Numbered from the stretch's first letter, positions 8,588 through 17,869 are shown. The stretch: DNA of 64,000 nt from Cupriavidus sp. MP-37 (GCF_020618415.1 NZ_CP085344.1:2255001-2319000); one strand, 5' to 3'. The notes: a model not told the origin generated them from the letters alone. Program-made: numbers and translations.

Positions 8588-9016
8588 TCAGCCGGCCAGG
8601 CGCTTGCGCATCTCCACGTGCGGGATGCCCGCCTCTTCGAATTCCGGTCCCACCTGCGCAAAACCCACGCGCGCATAGAACGGCGCCGCGTGGGTCTGCG
8701 CGTTGAGCACCAGTTCCGCATACCCCAGCTGTTCGGCCTTGCGCATCAGCGCCTCCAGCACCAGCGCGCCGACGCCGCTGCCGCGCGCCGGCTTCAGCAC
8801 GGCCATGCGGCCGATATGGCCGTCGGGCAGCAGCCGTCCGGTGGCCAGCGGCGTGCCGTCGTCGGCCAGCGCCAGCGCGTGCCAGCTGGGCTCGTCCCAT
8901 TCGTCCCATTCCAGTTCCACCGGCACGCCCTGCTCTTCGACAAAGACGGTGTAGCGGATGGCGCGCGCGCGATCGCGGGCTTCGGACCAGGGGCAGATCA
9001 GGACAGTGGTGGGCAT
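8588..9016 (-). CDS. ElaA/YjcF-like GNAT acetyltransferase
   Basis: At 142 residues it has the ElaA-type GNAT layout: YTVFVEEQGVP near residue 20-30, GRLLPDGHIGRMAVLKPARGSGVGALVLEAL as the acetyl-CoA binding region, and AQTHAAPFYARVGF near the C terminus. The chosen start (MPTTVLICPWSE, 9016) gives the family N terminus; an ATG at 9067 would add 17 unrelated residues. It is a probable cytoplasmic N-acetyltransferase of unknown substrate. It is divergent from the GntR-type regulator. Confidence 0.85.
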   Translation of the reverse strand: MPTTVLICPWSEARDRARAIRYTVFVEEQGVPVELEWDEWDEPSWHALALADDGTPLATGRLLPDGHIGRMAVLKPARGSGVGALVLEALMRKAEQLGYAELVLNAQTHAAPFYARVGFAQVGPEFEEAGIPHVEMRKRLAG

Positions 9017-9153
9017 GGCGGTGAATACGGCTGAGTGGAAACGGGCAAGTGAAAACGTGGGCGCCAATGATACGCCAGCCCCGACGCCATCGCAGCCGCA
9101 CCAGTGTGGAGCATTGTCCGCACGGCACCCCGATTTTCTGCACCATATCAGGG

Positions 9154-9187
9154 TTTACCTGGGGTCGGCAGCCGTATAGCAAATTTG
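9154..9187 (+). promoter_or_regulatory. candidate promoter and small dyad upstream of the GntR/FadR regulator
   Basis: A TTTACC at 9154-9159 and TATAGC at 9175-9180 are separated by only 15 bases, so the promoter call is weak. An 8-bp palindrome, CAAATTTG, at 9180-9187 lies at the expected start-site position and could be an autoregulatory half of the GntR-type operator. Confidence 0.25.
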
Positions 9188-9207
9188 TATGATGACCTGA
9201 TTACCGA

Positions 9208-9960
9208 ATGACCGGGAAAGCCGCCGTGTTCCAGAAAGTCCCTGCCCGCGCCCTGACCGACAACGTGGCCGAACAGCTGCTCGACAAGATCCAGAGCGGC
9301 GCCTTTGCCCGCGGCGACAAGCTGCCCACCGAGGCGGTGCTGTCCGAAGAGTTCGGCGTCAGCCGCACCGTGGTGCGCGAGGCCATCTCTCGGCTGAAAT
9401 ATGAAGGCGTGGTCGAGTCGCGCCAGGGCAGCGGCGTGTTCGTGACGCTGCAGGCCGGCATCCGGCCGCTGCGCATCGACTACACCGACACCGGCACGCT
9501 GGAAGCGGTGCTGCAGATCGTCGAACTGCGCCGCGCGATCGAGGCCGAAGTGGCCGCGCAGGCGGCGCGGCGCCGTACCGATGCCTCGATGGCGGCAATC
9601 GACGCCGCGCTGGCGCGACTGGACGAGGTGGTGGCGCAGGGCGGCGACGGCGTCGCCGAGGACGTGGCGTTCCACCGCGCCATCGCCGAGGCCACCGGCA
9701 ACCCCTACTTCCTCAAGACGCTGGAGTTCCTGAGCCAGTACCTGGAAGCCGCCACGCGCGTGACGCGCACCAACGAGGCGCGGCGCTCGGACTTTTCGCG
9801 GCAGGTGCGCGAGGAACACCAGGCCATCGTCGCCGCGATCCGCGCCGGCGACCCGCTGGCCGCGCGCAATGCCGCGCAGAACCATATGTACAACGCCGCG
9901 CACCGGCTGGCCCAGCTGGGCGCCGACGAAAGCGGCGCCGCGCACGGCGCCACCAACTGA
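9208..9960 (+). CDS. GntR/FadR-family regulator of the tetronate operon
   Basis: The 250-residue protein has an N-terminal winged helix (about 10-75; GDKLPTEAVLSEEFGVSRTVVREAISRLKYEGVVESRQGSGV) and a C-terminal FCD effector domain (about 85-225) with the metal/ligand pocket residues around DVAFHRAIAEATGN. FadR-subfamily regulators of this kind usually repress sugar-acid operons and release DNA on binding the acid. It lies 42 bases upstream of ltnD on the same strand, so it probably controls the threonate/erythronate genes that follow. The ligand is inferred from context. Confidence 0.9.
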   Translation: MTGKAAVFQKVPARALTDNVAEQLLDKIQSGAFARGDKLPTEAVLSEEFGVSRTVVREAISRLKYEGVVESRQGSGVFVTLQAGIRPLRIDYTDTGTLEAVLQIVELRRAIEAEVAAQAARRRTDASMAAIDAALARLDEVVAQGGDGVAEDVAFHRAIAEATGNPYFLKTLEFLSQYLEAATRVTRTNEARRSDFSRQVREEHQAIVAAIRAGDPLAARNAAQNHMYNAAHRLAQLGADESGAAHGATN

Positions 9961-10002
9961 CGCGCCACATCGAATCATCCGTATCTGTTTCAGGGAGTCC
10001 CT

Positions 10003-10896
10003 ATGTCCAGGAATATCGGCGTCATCGGCCTTGGTGCCATGGGCTTTGGTGTCGCGCAGTCGCTGCTGCGGGCCGGTTTCAACGTGCACGCCTGCGACCT
10101 GCGCGCCGAAGTGCTGCAGCGCTTTGCCGATGCCGGCGGCGCGCCCTGCGCCTCGCCCGCCGAGCTGGGCAGCCGCTGCGACGTGGTGCTGACGCTGGTG
10201 GTCAACGCGCAGCAGACCGAGGCCGTGCTGTTCGGCGCCGACGGTGCTGTGGCGGCAATGCAGCCGGGCAAGCTGGTGATCGCCAGCGCCACCGTGCCGC
10301 CGGGCTTTGCCGAGACCCTGGGACAGCGCCTCGCCGAAAAAGGCCTGCTGATGCTCGACGCGCCGGTCTCGGGCGGCGCCGCGCGCGCCGCCAGCGGCGA
10401 GATGACCATGATGACCTCCGGCCCGGCCGAGGCCTATGCGCTGGCCGAGGACGTGCTGGCCGCCATCGCCGGCAAGGTGTACCGCCTGGGGGCCGCGCAC
10501 GGTGCCGGCTCCAAGGTCAAGATCATCAACCAGCTGCTGGCCGGCGTGCATATCGCCGCCGCCGCCGAAGCGATGGCGCTGGGCCTGCGCGAAGGCGTGG
10601 ACCCGGACGCGCTCTATGACGTGATCACCCACAGCGCGGGCAACTCGTGGATGTTCGAGAACCGCGTGCCGCATATCCTGAAGGGCGACTACACGCCGCT
10701 GTCGGCGGTCGACATCTTCGTCAAGGACCTGGGCATGGTGCTCGACACCGCGCGCACCAGCAAATTCCCGCTGCCGCTGTCGGCCGCGGCGCACCAGATG
10801 TTCATGATGGCGTCGACCGCCGGCCACGGCGGCGAGGACGATTCGGCCGTGATCAAGATCTTCCCGGGCATCGAACTGCCGGGCCAGGCTGCATAA
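10003..10896 (+). CDS. ltnD: L-threonate dehydrogenase
   Basis: This beta-hydroxyacid dehydrogenase (297 residues) has a GLGAMG Rossmann motif (9-14), the substrate loop DAPVSGG (119-125) and the catalytic-lysine helix around GSKVKIINQLL (Lys171/173). LtnD oxidises L-threonate at C2 to 2-oxo-tetronate with NAD+. The assignment over 3-hydroxyisobutyrate or tartronate semialdehyde reductases rests on the neighbours otnK, otnC and otnI, an arrangement experimentally worked out for R. eutropha H16 as I recall. A GGGAG ribosome site precedes the ATG. otnK follows after 12 bases. Confidence 0.9.
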   Translation: MSRNIGVIGLGAMGFGVAQSLLRAGFNVHACDLRAEVLQRFADAGGAPCASPAELGSRCDVVLTLVVNAQQTEAVLFGADGAVAAMQPGKLVIASATVPPGFAETLGQRLAEKGLLMLDAPVSGGAARAASGEMTMMTSGPAEAYALAEDVLAAIAGKVYRLGAAHGAGSKVKIINQLLAGVHIAAAAEAMALGLREGVDPDALYDVITHSAGNSWMFENRVPHILKGDYTPLSAVDIFVKDLGMVLDTARTSKFPLPLSAAAHQMFMMASTAGHGGEDDSAVIKIFPGIELPGQAA

Positions 10897-10908
10897 GGAG
10901 CACAGACG

Positions 10909-12180
10909 ATGACCGCGCTCCTTGGCTGCATCGCCGACGACTTTACCGGCGCCACCGACCTCGCCAACACGCTGGTGCGCAACGGCATGCGCACCGTGCA
11001 GACCATCGGCGTGCCCGGATCCATGGCCGATATCGGCAGCGCCGACGCCGTGGTGGTCGCGCTCAAGTCGCGCACCGTGCCCGCGGCGCAGGCCGTGGCC
11101 GAGTCGCTGGCCGCGCTGCAGTGGCTGCGCGCGCAGGGCTGCCGCCAGTTCGTCTTCAAGTACTGCTCGACCTTCGATTCGACCGACGCCGGCAATATCG
11201 GTCCGGTCACCGAAGCCCTGCTGGCGGCGCTCGACAGCGACTTCACCATCGCCTGCCCGGCCTTCCCCGAGAACGGCCGCACCATTTTCCGCGGCCATCT
11301 GTTCGTCGGCGATGCGCTGCTGAATGAATCGGGCATGGAACACCATCCGCTGACGCCGATGACCGATGCCAACCTGGTGCGCGTGCTGCAGCGCCAGAGC
11401 AAGCACAAGGTGGGGCTGCTGCGCTACGACGCGGTCGCGCGCGGCGCGCAGGCCACCGCCGAGCGCATCGCCGCGCTGCGCGCCGACGGCGTGCGCATGG
11501 CGATTGCCGATGCGGTCTCCGACGCGGACCTGCTCACGCTGGGCGAGGCGTGCGCCGGCCTGCCGCTGGTCACCGGCGGCTCCGGCATCGCGCTGGGCCT
11601 GCCCGAAAATTTCCGCCGCGCCGGCCTGCTGCCGCAGCGCGGCGACGCCGCTGCGGTGCCGGCCATCGCCGGTCCCGGCGTGGTGCTGGCCGGCAGCGCC
11701 TCGCGCGCGACCAATGGCCAGGTGGCGCGCTGGCTGGAGCAAGGCCGCCCGGCGCTGCGCATCGATCCGCTCGCGCTGGCGCGCGGCGAGGCCGTGGCCG
11801 ACGCGGCGCTCGCCTTCGCCGCCGCGCACGACCAGCCCGTGCTGGTCTATGCGACTTCCAGCCCCGACCAGGTCAAGGCGGTGCAGGCCGAGCTGGGCGT
11901 GGCGCGCGCCGGCCACCTGGTCGAGCAATGCCTGGCCACGGTCGCCGCCGGACTGCAGGCACGCGGCACGCGCCGCTTCGTGGTCGCGGGCGGCGAGACT
12001 TCCGGCGCAGTGGTGCAGGCATTGGGCGTGCGCGCCTTGCGCATCGGCGCGCAGATCGCCCCGGGCGTGCCGGCCACCGTCACGCTGGATGCCACGCCGC
12101 TGGCGCTGGCGCTGAAATCCGGCAACTTCGGCGGACCGGACTTTTTCGACGAAGCGCTGCGCCAGCTGGGAGGCCAGTGA
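10909..12180 (+). CDS. otnK: 3-oxo-tetronate 4-kinase (DUF1537 family)
   Basis: This is a 423-residue member of the four-carbon acid sugar kinase family (formerly DUF1537). The N-terminal domain opens with LGCIADDFTGATDLANTLV, and the C-terminal nucleotide-binding domain contains the glycine-rich FVVAGGETSGAV near residue 360-372. OtnK phosphorylates 3-oxo-tetronate with ATP to 3-oxo-tetronate 4-phosphate. Its stop overlaps the otnC start (TGATG at 12178-12182), which indicates tight translational coupling between the kinase and the decarboxylase. Confidence 0.93.
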   Translation: MTALLGCIADDFTGATDLANTLVRNGMRTVQTIGVPGSMADIGSADAVVVALKSRTVPAAQAVAESLAALQWLRAQGCRQFVFKYCSTFDSTDAGNIGPVTEALLAALDSDFTIACPAFPENGRTIFRGHLFVGDALLNESGMEHHPLTPMTDANLVRVLQRQSKHKVGLLRYDAVARGAQATAERIAALRADGVRMAIADAVSDADLLTLGEACAGLPLVTGGSGIALGLPENFRRAGLLPQRGDAAAVPAIAGPGVVLAGSASRATNGQVARWLEQGRPALRIDPLALARGEAVADAALAFAAAHDQPVLVYATSSPDQVKAVQAELGVARAGHLVEQCLATVAAGLQARGTRRFVVAGGETSGAVVQALGVRALRIGAQIAPGVPATVTLDATPLALALKSGNFGGPDFFDEALRQLGGQ

Positions 12181-12833
12181 TGAGCACCGAAAGCCAGCTG
12201 CGCGAAGAAATCTGCCGCATCGGCGCCAGCCTGTACCAGCGCGGCTATACCGTCGGCTCGGCCGGCAACATCAGCGCACGGCTCGATGACGGCTGGCTGA
12301 TCACGCCGACCGATGCCTGCCTGGGCATGATGGATCCGGCCGCGGTCGCCAAGGTCGCCGCCGACGGCAGCTGGGTCTCGGGCGACAAGCCATCGAAGAC
12401 GCTGACGCTGCATCGCGCCATCTATGACAACAACCCCGGGGCGCACGCCGTGGTGCATACGCACTCGACGCACCTCGTGGCCCTGACGCTGGCCGGTGTC
12501 TGGCAACCGGACGACGTACTGCCGCCGCTCACGCCCTACTACGTGATGAAGGTCGGCCATGTCCCGCTGATTCCCTATCACCGGCCCGGCGATCCCGCGG
12601 TGGCCGCGCGCGTGGCCACGCTGGCCGCGCAGGTGCGCGGCGTGCTGCTGGAGCGCCTGGGGCCGGTGGTATGGGAGTCCAGCGTCTCGCGCGCCGCGTT
12701 CGCGCTGGAAGAACTGGAGGAGACCGCCAAGCTATGGATGACCATGAAAGACGTACCCGGCTTTGCCGCCCGCGCGGCGCTGCCCGACAGCGCCCTGGCT
12801 GAGCTGCGCGACGCCTTCCAGGCGCGCTGGTAG
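12180..12833 (+). CDS. otnC: 3-oxo-tetronate 4-phosphate decarboxylase, class II aldolase fold with altered active-site residues
   Basis: The 217-residue protein has the class II aldolase/adducin fold: GSAGNISARL (26-35), ITPTDACLGMMDP, the zinc motif HTHSTH (93-98) and LEELEETAKL near the C terminus. OtnC decarboxylates 3-oxo-tetronate 4-phosphate to dihydroxyacetone phosphate and CO2. Two positions are unusual. The PSKE/PSSE catalytic glutamate seen in YgbL and FucA is Thr74 here (KPSKT), and the third zinc ligand in the usual NHGPVV is Leu160 (RLGPVV). The gene is otherwise intact and in place in its operon, so it is probably active by a variant mechanism. Confidence 0.88.
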   Translation: MSTESQLREEICRIGASLYQRGYTVGSAGNISARLDDGWLITPTDACLGMMDPAAVAKVAADGSWVSGDKPSKTLTLHRAIYDNNPGAHAVVHTHSTHLVALTLAGVWQPDDVLPPLTPYYVMKVGHVPLIPYHRPGDPAVAARVATLAAQVRGVLLERLGPVVWESSVSRAAFALEELEETAKLWMTMKDVPGFAARAALPDSALAELRDAFQARW

Positions 12834-12977
12834 CACCAGACCCGCTGCTTCCCTGACCACCCCGGCCTGATCCTGGCGCGGCGGCACCGGCCACCGCGCG
12901 GGGGACGCGCACGCCTGCAATCCGCGCGTGGCCGCTGACGACAAGACCAGACCCACCACCATACCCGGAGACCACCG

Positions 12978-14342
12978 ATGCCATCCAACCAACCGGCGGC
13001 CAGCGTGCCCGCCTTCGACAGCCTGGGCGGCAACGCCCGGCTCGACGCCGACAGCCAGATCGAGAAACGCGCCTACAGCAAGGTGTTCTGGCGCATCATG
13101 CCGTTCCTGATGCTGTGCTACGTGGTCGCCTACCTCGACCGCGTCAACGTCGGCTTCGCCAAGCTGCAGATGGGCCAGGACCTGGCCTTCTCCGAGACCG
13201 TGTTCGGCCTGGGCGCGGGCCTGTTCTTCATCGGCTATTTCCTGTTCGAACTGCCCAGCAACCTGCTGATGCACAAGATCGGCGCGCGCATCTGGATCGC
13301 GCGCATCATGATCACGTGGGGCATCATCTCGGCGCTGTTCATGTTCGTGCAGACGCCGACGCAGTTCTACGTGATGCGCTTCCTGCTCGGCCTGGCCGAA
13401 GCCGGCTTCTACCCCGGCGTGATCCTGTACCTGACCTACTGGTTCCCGGCCAACCGCCGCGCCAGGATGATCGCGCTGTTCATGTCCGGCATCCCCATCG
13501 CCGGCATGTTCGGCAACCCGCTGTCGGGCTGGATCATGGACGCGTTCAACGGCACCCACGGCATGCGCGGCTGGCAGTGGATGTTCCTGCTCGAGGCGCT
13601 GCCCGCGTTCGTGATCGGCTTGCTGACGATCTTCGTGCTGCGCGACGGCATCGACAAGGCCCCCTGGCTGGACGCCGACGAGAAGCGCGTGCTCAAGCGC
13701 AATATCGAGGAAGACCAGCGCAATGCCGGCGCCGCCGCCGGCAAGGGGCACGGCCACTCGCTCGGCGCGGTGTTCGCCGACCGCCGCGTGTGGTGGATGT
13801 GCCTGATCTACTTCTGCTTCGTCACCGGCCAGTACGCGCTGACCTTCTGGATGCCCACGCTGGTGAAGTCCAGCGGCGTGACCGGCAACTTCAATATCGG
13901 CCTGCTGTCCGCGATTCCGTTCCTCTGCGCGGTGGTGGTGATGAACCTGCTGGGCCACAGCGCCGATGCGCGCCGCGAGCGCCGCTGGCACCTGATCGTG
14001 CCGGCGCTGATGGGCGCGGCGGGCTTTGCCATCGCCGCCTCGTTCACCAGCAATACGACCGTGGCGATCGCCGCGCTGTCGCTGGCCGCCGCCGGCGTGC
14101 TGACCTGCGCGCCGCTGTTCTGGTCGCTGCCGACGTCGTTCCTGTCGGGCATCGCCGCGGCCTCGGGCATTGCGGTGGTCAACTCGGTGGGCAACCTGGC
14201 GGGCTTCGTGTCGCCGTACATGGTGGGCGCGCTGAAGGACCTGACGCAAAGCACGCAGCTGCCGATGTACGTGCTGTCGGCCATCCTGGTGGTCGGCGCC
14301 GTGCTGGTGTGGCTGACGCCCGCTAAACTGGTCAATCGCTGA
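12978..14342 (+). CDS. MFS transporter, anion:cation symporter type (probable tetronate permease)
   Basis: The 454-residue protein has about 12 membrane helices with a central cytoplasmic loop (around 235-265) and the ACS-family features: [19 protein letters not shown] in helix 1, a [19 protein letters not shown] segment, and [24 protein letters not shown]-family porters import organic anions such as hexuronates, galactarate and tartrate with protons. Its position inside the operon, between otnC and otnI, makes L-threonate or D-erythronate the likely substrate, though this is inference. It starts 144 bases after otnC; that gap shows only a weak 6-bp GC-rich stem. Confidence 0.88.
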   Translation: MPSNQPAASVPAFDSLGGNARLDADSQIEKRAYSKVFWRIMPFLMLCYVVAYLDRVNVGFAKLQMGQDLAFSETVFGLGAGLFFIGYFLFELPSNLLMHKIGARIWIARIMITWGIISALFMFVQTPTQFYVMRFLLGLAEAGFYPGVILYLTYWFPANRRARMIALFMSGIPIAGMFGNPLSGWIMDAFNGTHGMRGWQWMFLLEALPAFVIGLLTIFVLRDGIDKAPWLDADEKRVLKRNIEEDQRNAGAAAGKGHGHSLGAVFADRRVWWMCLIYFCFVTGQYALTFWMPTLVKSSGVTGNFNIGLLSAIPFLCAVVVMNLLGHSADARRERRWHLIVPALMGAAGFAIAASFTSNTTVAIAALSLAAAGVLTCAPLFWSLPTSFLSGIAAASGIAVVNSVGNLAGFVSPYMVGALKDLTQSTQLPMYVLSAILVVGAVLVWLTPAKLVNR

Positions 14343-14368
14343 ACCCGCTTTCGCTTCCGGAGTTTCCC

Positions 14369-15151
14369 ATGCCGCGCTTTGCCGCCAACCTGTCGATGAT
14401 GTACCAAGAGCACGCCTTCCTGGACCGCTTTGCCGCTGCCGCGGCCGACGGCTTCCAGGCGGTCGAGTACCTGTTCCCGTACGAGCACCCCGCCGCCGAG
14501 CTGCGCGCGCGACTCGACGCGAACGGCCTCGCGCAGGCGCTGTTCAATGCCCCGCCGGGCGACTGGACGGCCGGCGAGCGTGGCCTGGCAGCACTGCCGG
14601 GACGCGAGGCGGAATTCCGCGGCAGCATCGGCCGCGCGCTCGAATACGCCGGCGTGATCGGCAACGACCGCATCCATGTGATGGCCGGCCTGGTTCCCGC
14701 CGATGCCGACCCCGCGCGCTGCCGCGCCGCCTACCTGGAGAACCTGGCCTTCGCCGCCAATGCGGCGGCCGCGCAGGGCGTGACCGTGCTGATCGAGCCG
14801 ATCAACAAGCGCGACATGCCGGGCTATTTCCTCAACCGCCAGGACGACGGCCAGGCGATCTGCAAGGAGGTCGGCGCGGCCAACCTCAAGGTGCAGTTCG
14901 ACTGCTACCACTGCCAGATCGTCGAGGGCGATGTCGCGATGAAGCTCAGGCGCGACTTCGCCGGCATCGGCCATATCCAGATTGCCGGCGTGCCCGAGCG
15001 CCATGAGCCGGACCTGGGCGAGCTGCACTACCCCTACCTGTTCGACGTCATCGACGCGCTCGGCTATGCCGGCTGGATCGGCTGCGAATACCGGCCGCGC
15101 GCCGGCACGTCTCAAGGCCTGGGCTGGCTCAAGCCCTACCTCGGCCGCTGA
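14369..15151 (+). CDS. otnI: 2-oxo-tetronate isomerase (Hyi family)
   Basis: This is a TIM-barrel xylose-isomerase-like protein of 260 residues in the hydroxypyruvate isomerase family. Metal-binding segments are visible: [16 protein letters not shown] (glutamate ligand), [32 protein letters not shown] and GCEYRP. OtnI converts 2-oxo-tetronate to 3-oxo-tetronate, the substrate of OtnK. A family relative would be hydroxypyruvate isomerase (Hyi), but the operon with ltnD, denD, otnK and otnC decides for OtnI. It starts 26 bases after the permease with a CCGGAG ribosome site. Confidence 0.9.
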   Translation: MPRFAANLSMMYQEHAFLDRFAAAAADGFQAVEYLFPYEHPAAELRARLDANGLAQALFNAPPGDWTAGERGLAALPGREAEFRGSIGRALEYAGVIGNDRIHVMAGLVPADADPARCRAAYLENLAFAANAAAAQGVTVLIEPINKRDMPGYFLNRQDDGQAICKEVGAANLKVQFDCYHCQIVEGDVAMKLRRDFAGIGHIQIAGVPERHEPDLGELHYPYLFDVIDALGYAGWIGCEYRPRAGTSQGLGWLKPYLGR

Positions 15152-15176
15152 TGCAAACCACTGAAGAGCTCTTGCC

Positions 15177-16151
15177 ATGAACGTACTGATTACCGGCGGC
15201 GCCGGCTTCCTGGGCCTGCAGCTGGCCCGCCTGCTGCTGCAACGCGGCACCCTGAACCTGGACGGCCAGGCCGTGGCCTTCGAGCGCCTGACGCTGCTCG
15301 ACGTGGTCGCGCCGCAAGGCCTCGACGACGCGCGCGTGCGCGTGGTCACCGGCGACCTGTCCGATCCTGCGGTGCTGCGCCAGGCGCTCGACACCGATAC
15401 CGGCGCGGTGTTCCACCTCGCCGCGGTGGTCAGCGGCCAGGCCGAGGCCGATTTCGACCTGGGCATGCGCGTCAACCTGGACGCCTCGCGCGCGCTGCTC
15501 GAAACCTGCCGTGAACTGGGCCACAAGCCGCGCGTGCTGTTCACCAGCTCGGTCGCGGTCTACGGCGGCGAGCTGCCGCCGGTGGTGCAGGACGACACCG
15601 CGCTGAACCCGCAATCGTCGTATGGCGTGCAGAAGGCCATCGGCGAACTGCTGCTGTCGGACTACAGCCGCCGCGGCTTCGTCGACGGCCGCGTGCTGCG
15701 CCTGCCCACCATCAGCGTGCGCCCCGGCAAGCCCAATGCCGCGGCGTCGTCGTTCGCCAGCGGCATCATCCGCGAGCCGCTGTCGGGCATCGCGGCCAAC
15801 TGCCCGGTGGCACCCGACACCAGGCTGTGGCTGCTGTCGCCGCGCGCCGCGGTAGCGGCGCTGGTCAACGGCATCGAACTGGCGGGCGAGCGCCTGGGCA
15901 ACCGCCGCGTGGTGAACTTGCCGGGGCTGTCAGTCACCGCCGCGGGCATGGTCGACGCGCTGCGCCGCGTCGCGGGCGATGCGGTGGCGGACCTGGTGAC
16001 GTGGGAACGCGAGGAACGCGTCGAGAAGATCGTCGGCACGTGGCCGGCGGCGTGGAATGCGGAGCGGGCCTTGTCGCTGGGGTTCCAGAGCGACGCGAGC
16101 TTTGATGCGGTGATCCGGGCCTATATGGAAGATGCGGGGCTGGCCAAGTAA
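15177..16151 (+). CDS. denD: D-erythronate dehydrogenase
   Basis: This extended short-chain dehydrogenase (324 residues) has GGAGFLGLQLA (7-17), VFHLAAVVSGQAE, TSSVAVYGG with the active-site serine, and YGVQKAIGE with the Tyr-Lys pair. DenD oxidises D-erythronate to 2-oxo-tetronate, which gives the operon a second entry substrate beside L-threonate. It is the last gene of the operon, 25 bases after otnI. A type 1 palindromic repeat follows and may serve as the transcription end. Confidence 0.88.
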   Translation: MNVLITGGAGFLGLQLARLLLQRGTLNLDGQAVAFERLTLLDVVAPQGLDDARVRVVTGDLSDPAVLRQALDTDTGAVFHLAAVVSGQAEADFDLGMRVNLDASRALLETCRELGHKPRVLFTSSVAVYGGELPPVVQDDTALNPQSSYGVQKAIGELLLSDYSRRGFVDGRVLRLPTISVRPGKPNAAASSFASGIIREPLSGIAANCPVAPDTRLWLLSPRAAVAALVNGIELAGERLGNRRVVNLPGLSVTAAGMVDALRRVAGDAVADLVTWEREERVEKIVGTWPAAWNAERALSLGFQSDASFDAVIRAYMEDAGLAK

Positions 16152-16203
16152 GCGAATCTAGCAACCCTGCTGCGACGGCCCTGATATTTGCTGAGAGCCG
16201 GTC

Positions 16204-16320
16204 CCCTCTCCCGCTTGCGGGAGAGGGTTAGGGTGAGGGCCGGCTTCTCAACGAAGTCAAGCCGTCGGTATGCCACCGCCCGCCCTCACCCCCGCCCCTC
16301 TCCCGCGAGCGGGAGAGGGG
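16204..16320. repeat. palindromic intergenic repeat, type 1, copy 1 (complete)
   Basis: The left palindrome is at 16204-16227 (CCCTCTCCCGC, TT, GCGGGAGAGGG) and the right at 16295-16320, with inverted GGTGAGGGC / GCCCTCACC segments between them. The element can fold as two short hairpins or one long one. It lies between the convergent denD and thioesterase genes and may end transcription from both sides. Other copies are at 28506, 34744, 46561 and 46657. Confidence 0.85.
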
Positions 16321-16339
16321 AGAAAACAAGCGGAAATGG

Positions 16340-16780
16340 TCAGGCCGAAGCCGGCTTCACCACCTCATACCCCTCGATCACCTCCCTTACCACCCCCGGA
16401 ATCGGCGCCGATTTCTGCGTCGCCGGGTCCGCGCACACATAGACGATTTCCCCGGTGATCAGGTGTTCGTCGCCGCGGTACATCTCCACCCGGAACAGCA
16501 TGCTCGACCGTCCCAGCCGCGCCATGCGGCCGCGGATGTCCAGTTCATCGTCGAAGCGCGCCGAGGCGTGGTACTCCAGCGTGGACTTGACCACGAAGAT
16601 ATCCACGCCGTGCGCGTGCAGCACGTCTTCCGGATAGCGGATGCCCAGCGCGCGCCAGTACTCGGTCACGCAGATATCGCAATACGTCAGGTAGTGCGCA
16701 TTGAAGACGATCGACTGCGGATCGACTTCGGACCAGCGCACGCGCAGCGGGATGGTATGGCGGAACTCCTCTTTGGCCAT
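16340..16780 (-). CDS. hotdog-fold acyl-CoA thioesterase (YbgC/4HBT type)
   Basis: The 146-residue protein follows the 4-hydroxybenzoyl-CoA thioesterase pattern: RVRWSEVDPQSIVFNAHYLTYCD near the N terminus, with the catalytic Asp in EVDPQ, and YHASARFDDELDIRGR in the middle. Such enzymes hydrolyse short- or medium-chain acyl-CoAs in the cytoplasm. An AAGGAGA ribosome site precedes the ATG at 16780. It is the last gene of a three-gene unit with the Bug protein and the esterase, 32 bases after the Bug gene. Confidence 0.88.
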   Translation of the reverse strand: MAKEEFRHTIPLRVRWSEVDPQSIVFNAHYLTYCDICVTEYWRALGIRYPEDVLHAHGVDIFVVKSTLEYHASARFDDELDIRGRMARLGRSSMLFRVEMYRGDEHLITGEIVYVCADPATQKSAPIPGVVREVIEGYEVVKPASA

Positions 16781-16812
16781 GGACGTTGGTCTCCTTGTTG
16801 ATGGCCGCGGAA

Positions 16813-17796
16813 TTACTGCGGCTTGGCCAGCCCCAGCTTTTCGATGATCGCCTTTTCCTTCTTGACGGTGTCGGCCGCGAACTGCGCGTACTGCTGGGTG
16901 TTCATGTAGAACGGCTCCATGTCGAACTTGGCCAGCGACTCGCGGTAGTTGGGCATTTCCATGGCTTTCTTGAAGGCATCGTGCAGCTTCTGCACGATCT
17001 TCGGGTCGGTGCCCTTGGGCGCGACCAGGCCGAACGGCGAAGTCTGCACGATGCCCATGCCCAGTTCCTTCAGCGTCGGCACGTTGGGGAAGCGCGCCGA
17101 GCGCTTCTCGCCCCAGGTCGACAGCAGGCGCAGCTTGCCCTGCTCCACGTACGGCGCCCATGCCGGCGTATCGGCCACCGACATCACGTGGCCGCCGAGC
17201 AGCGCCTGCATCGATTCCGAATTGCCCTTGTACGGGATGTGCGAGAACTGCACGCCCTGCTTCATCGCCAGCTCTTCCATGGTCAGGTGCAGCGTCGTCA
17301 TCGAGCCGGGCGAGCCGTAGGTCAGCTTGCCGGGATTGGCCTTGGCGTAGGCAATGTAGTCCTGCATGGTCTTGATCGGCGAATCGGCCGGGACCACCAG
17401 GCCGAATGAATAGCCGGCCAGGTTGATGATGTAGCTCAGGTCCTTGACCGGGTCCCAGTTGATCTTGGTGGTGTACGGCAGGCGGTAGACCGGCATGGCC
17501 ACCTGCGCCAGCGTGTAGCCGTCGGGCGCGGTGCTCTGCATCAGCTGCGCCGGCAGCACGCCGCCGGCACCCGGCTTGTTCTCGACGATCACCGGCTGGC
17601 CCAGGATCTTCGAGGCGTTGTCGGCCAGCACGCGGAACGGGATATCCGTCGAGCCGCCGGCGGTGTAGCCGATCACCAGGCGGATCGGGCGCTGCGGGAA
17701 CTTGTCGGCCTGGGCCTGGGCAGGCATGGCGGCAAGACCGAGGGCCGCGGTGGCGGCGGCGATGCCCGCGCGGGCGAGGAAGTGGCGGCGTTGCAT
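16813..17796 (-). CDS. Bug-family periplasmic solute-binding protein
   Basis: This tripartite-tricarboxylate-receptor (Bug) protein of 327 residues has an export signal with a twin-arginine-like RRHFLARAG at the start and Ala-rich core, cleaving near AQA (about residue 29). The mature start FPQRPIRLVIGYTAGGSTDI, NKPGAGG and PDGYTL motifs are classical. Bug proteins bind carboxylates in the periplasm. Beta-proteobacterial genomes hold very many without linked TctAB membrane partners, and none is visible here. The neighbours (esterase and thioesterase) suggest a carboxylate or ester product. The ligand is unknown. Confidence 0.92.
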   Translation of the reverse strand: MQRRHFLARAGIAAATAALGLAAMPAQAQADKFPQRPIRLVIGYTAGGSTDIPFRVLADNASKILGQPVIVENKPGAGGVLPAQLMQSTAPDGYTLAQVAMPVYRLPYTTKINWDPVKDLSYIINLAGYSFGLVVPADSPIKTMQDYIAYAKANPGKLTYGSPGSMTTLHLTMEELAMKQGVQFSHIPYKGNSESMQALLGGHVMSVADTPAWAPYVEQGKLRLLSTWGEKRSARFPNVPTLKELGMGIVQTSPFGLVAPKGTDPKIVQKLHDAFKKAMEMPNYRESLAKFDMEPFYMNTQQYAQFAADTVKKEKAIIEKLGLAKPQ

Positions 17797-17869
17797 TTGA
17801 CGATGTCTCCTAGTGCTGCAAATCACTGCTTGAAAGAATGTGTGGACCGGCGCGACCGCAACGCGGGGC

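Noticed and set aside
9148..11928. A 926-codon open frame on the minus strand opposite the regulator, ltnD and otnK
   Set aside because: It is His/Arg/Gln/Gly-rich low-complexity sequence with no domain and lies antisense to clearly real genes; an effect of high GC content.
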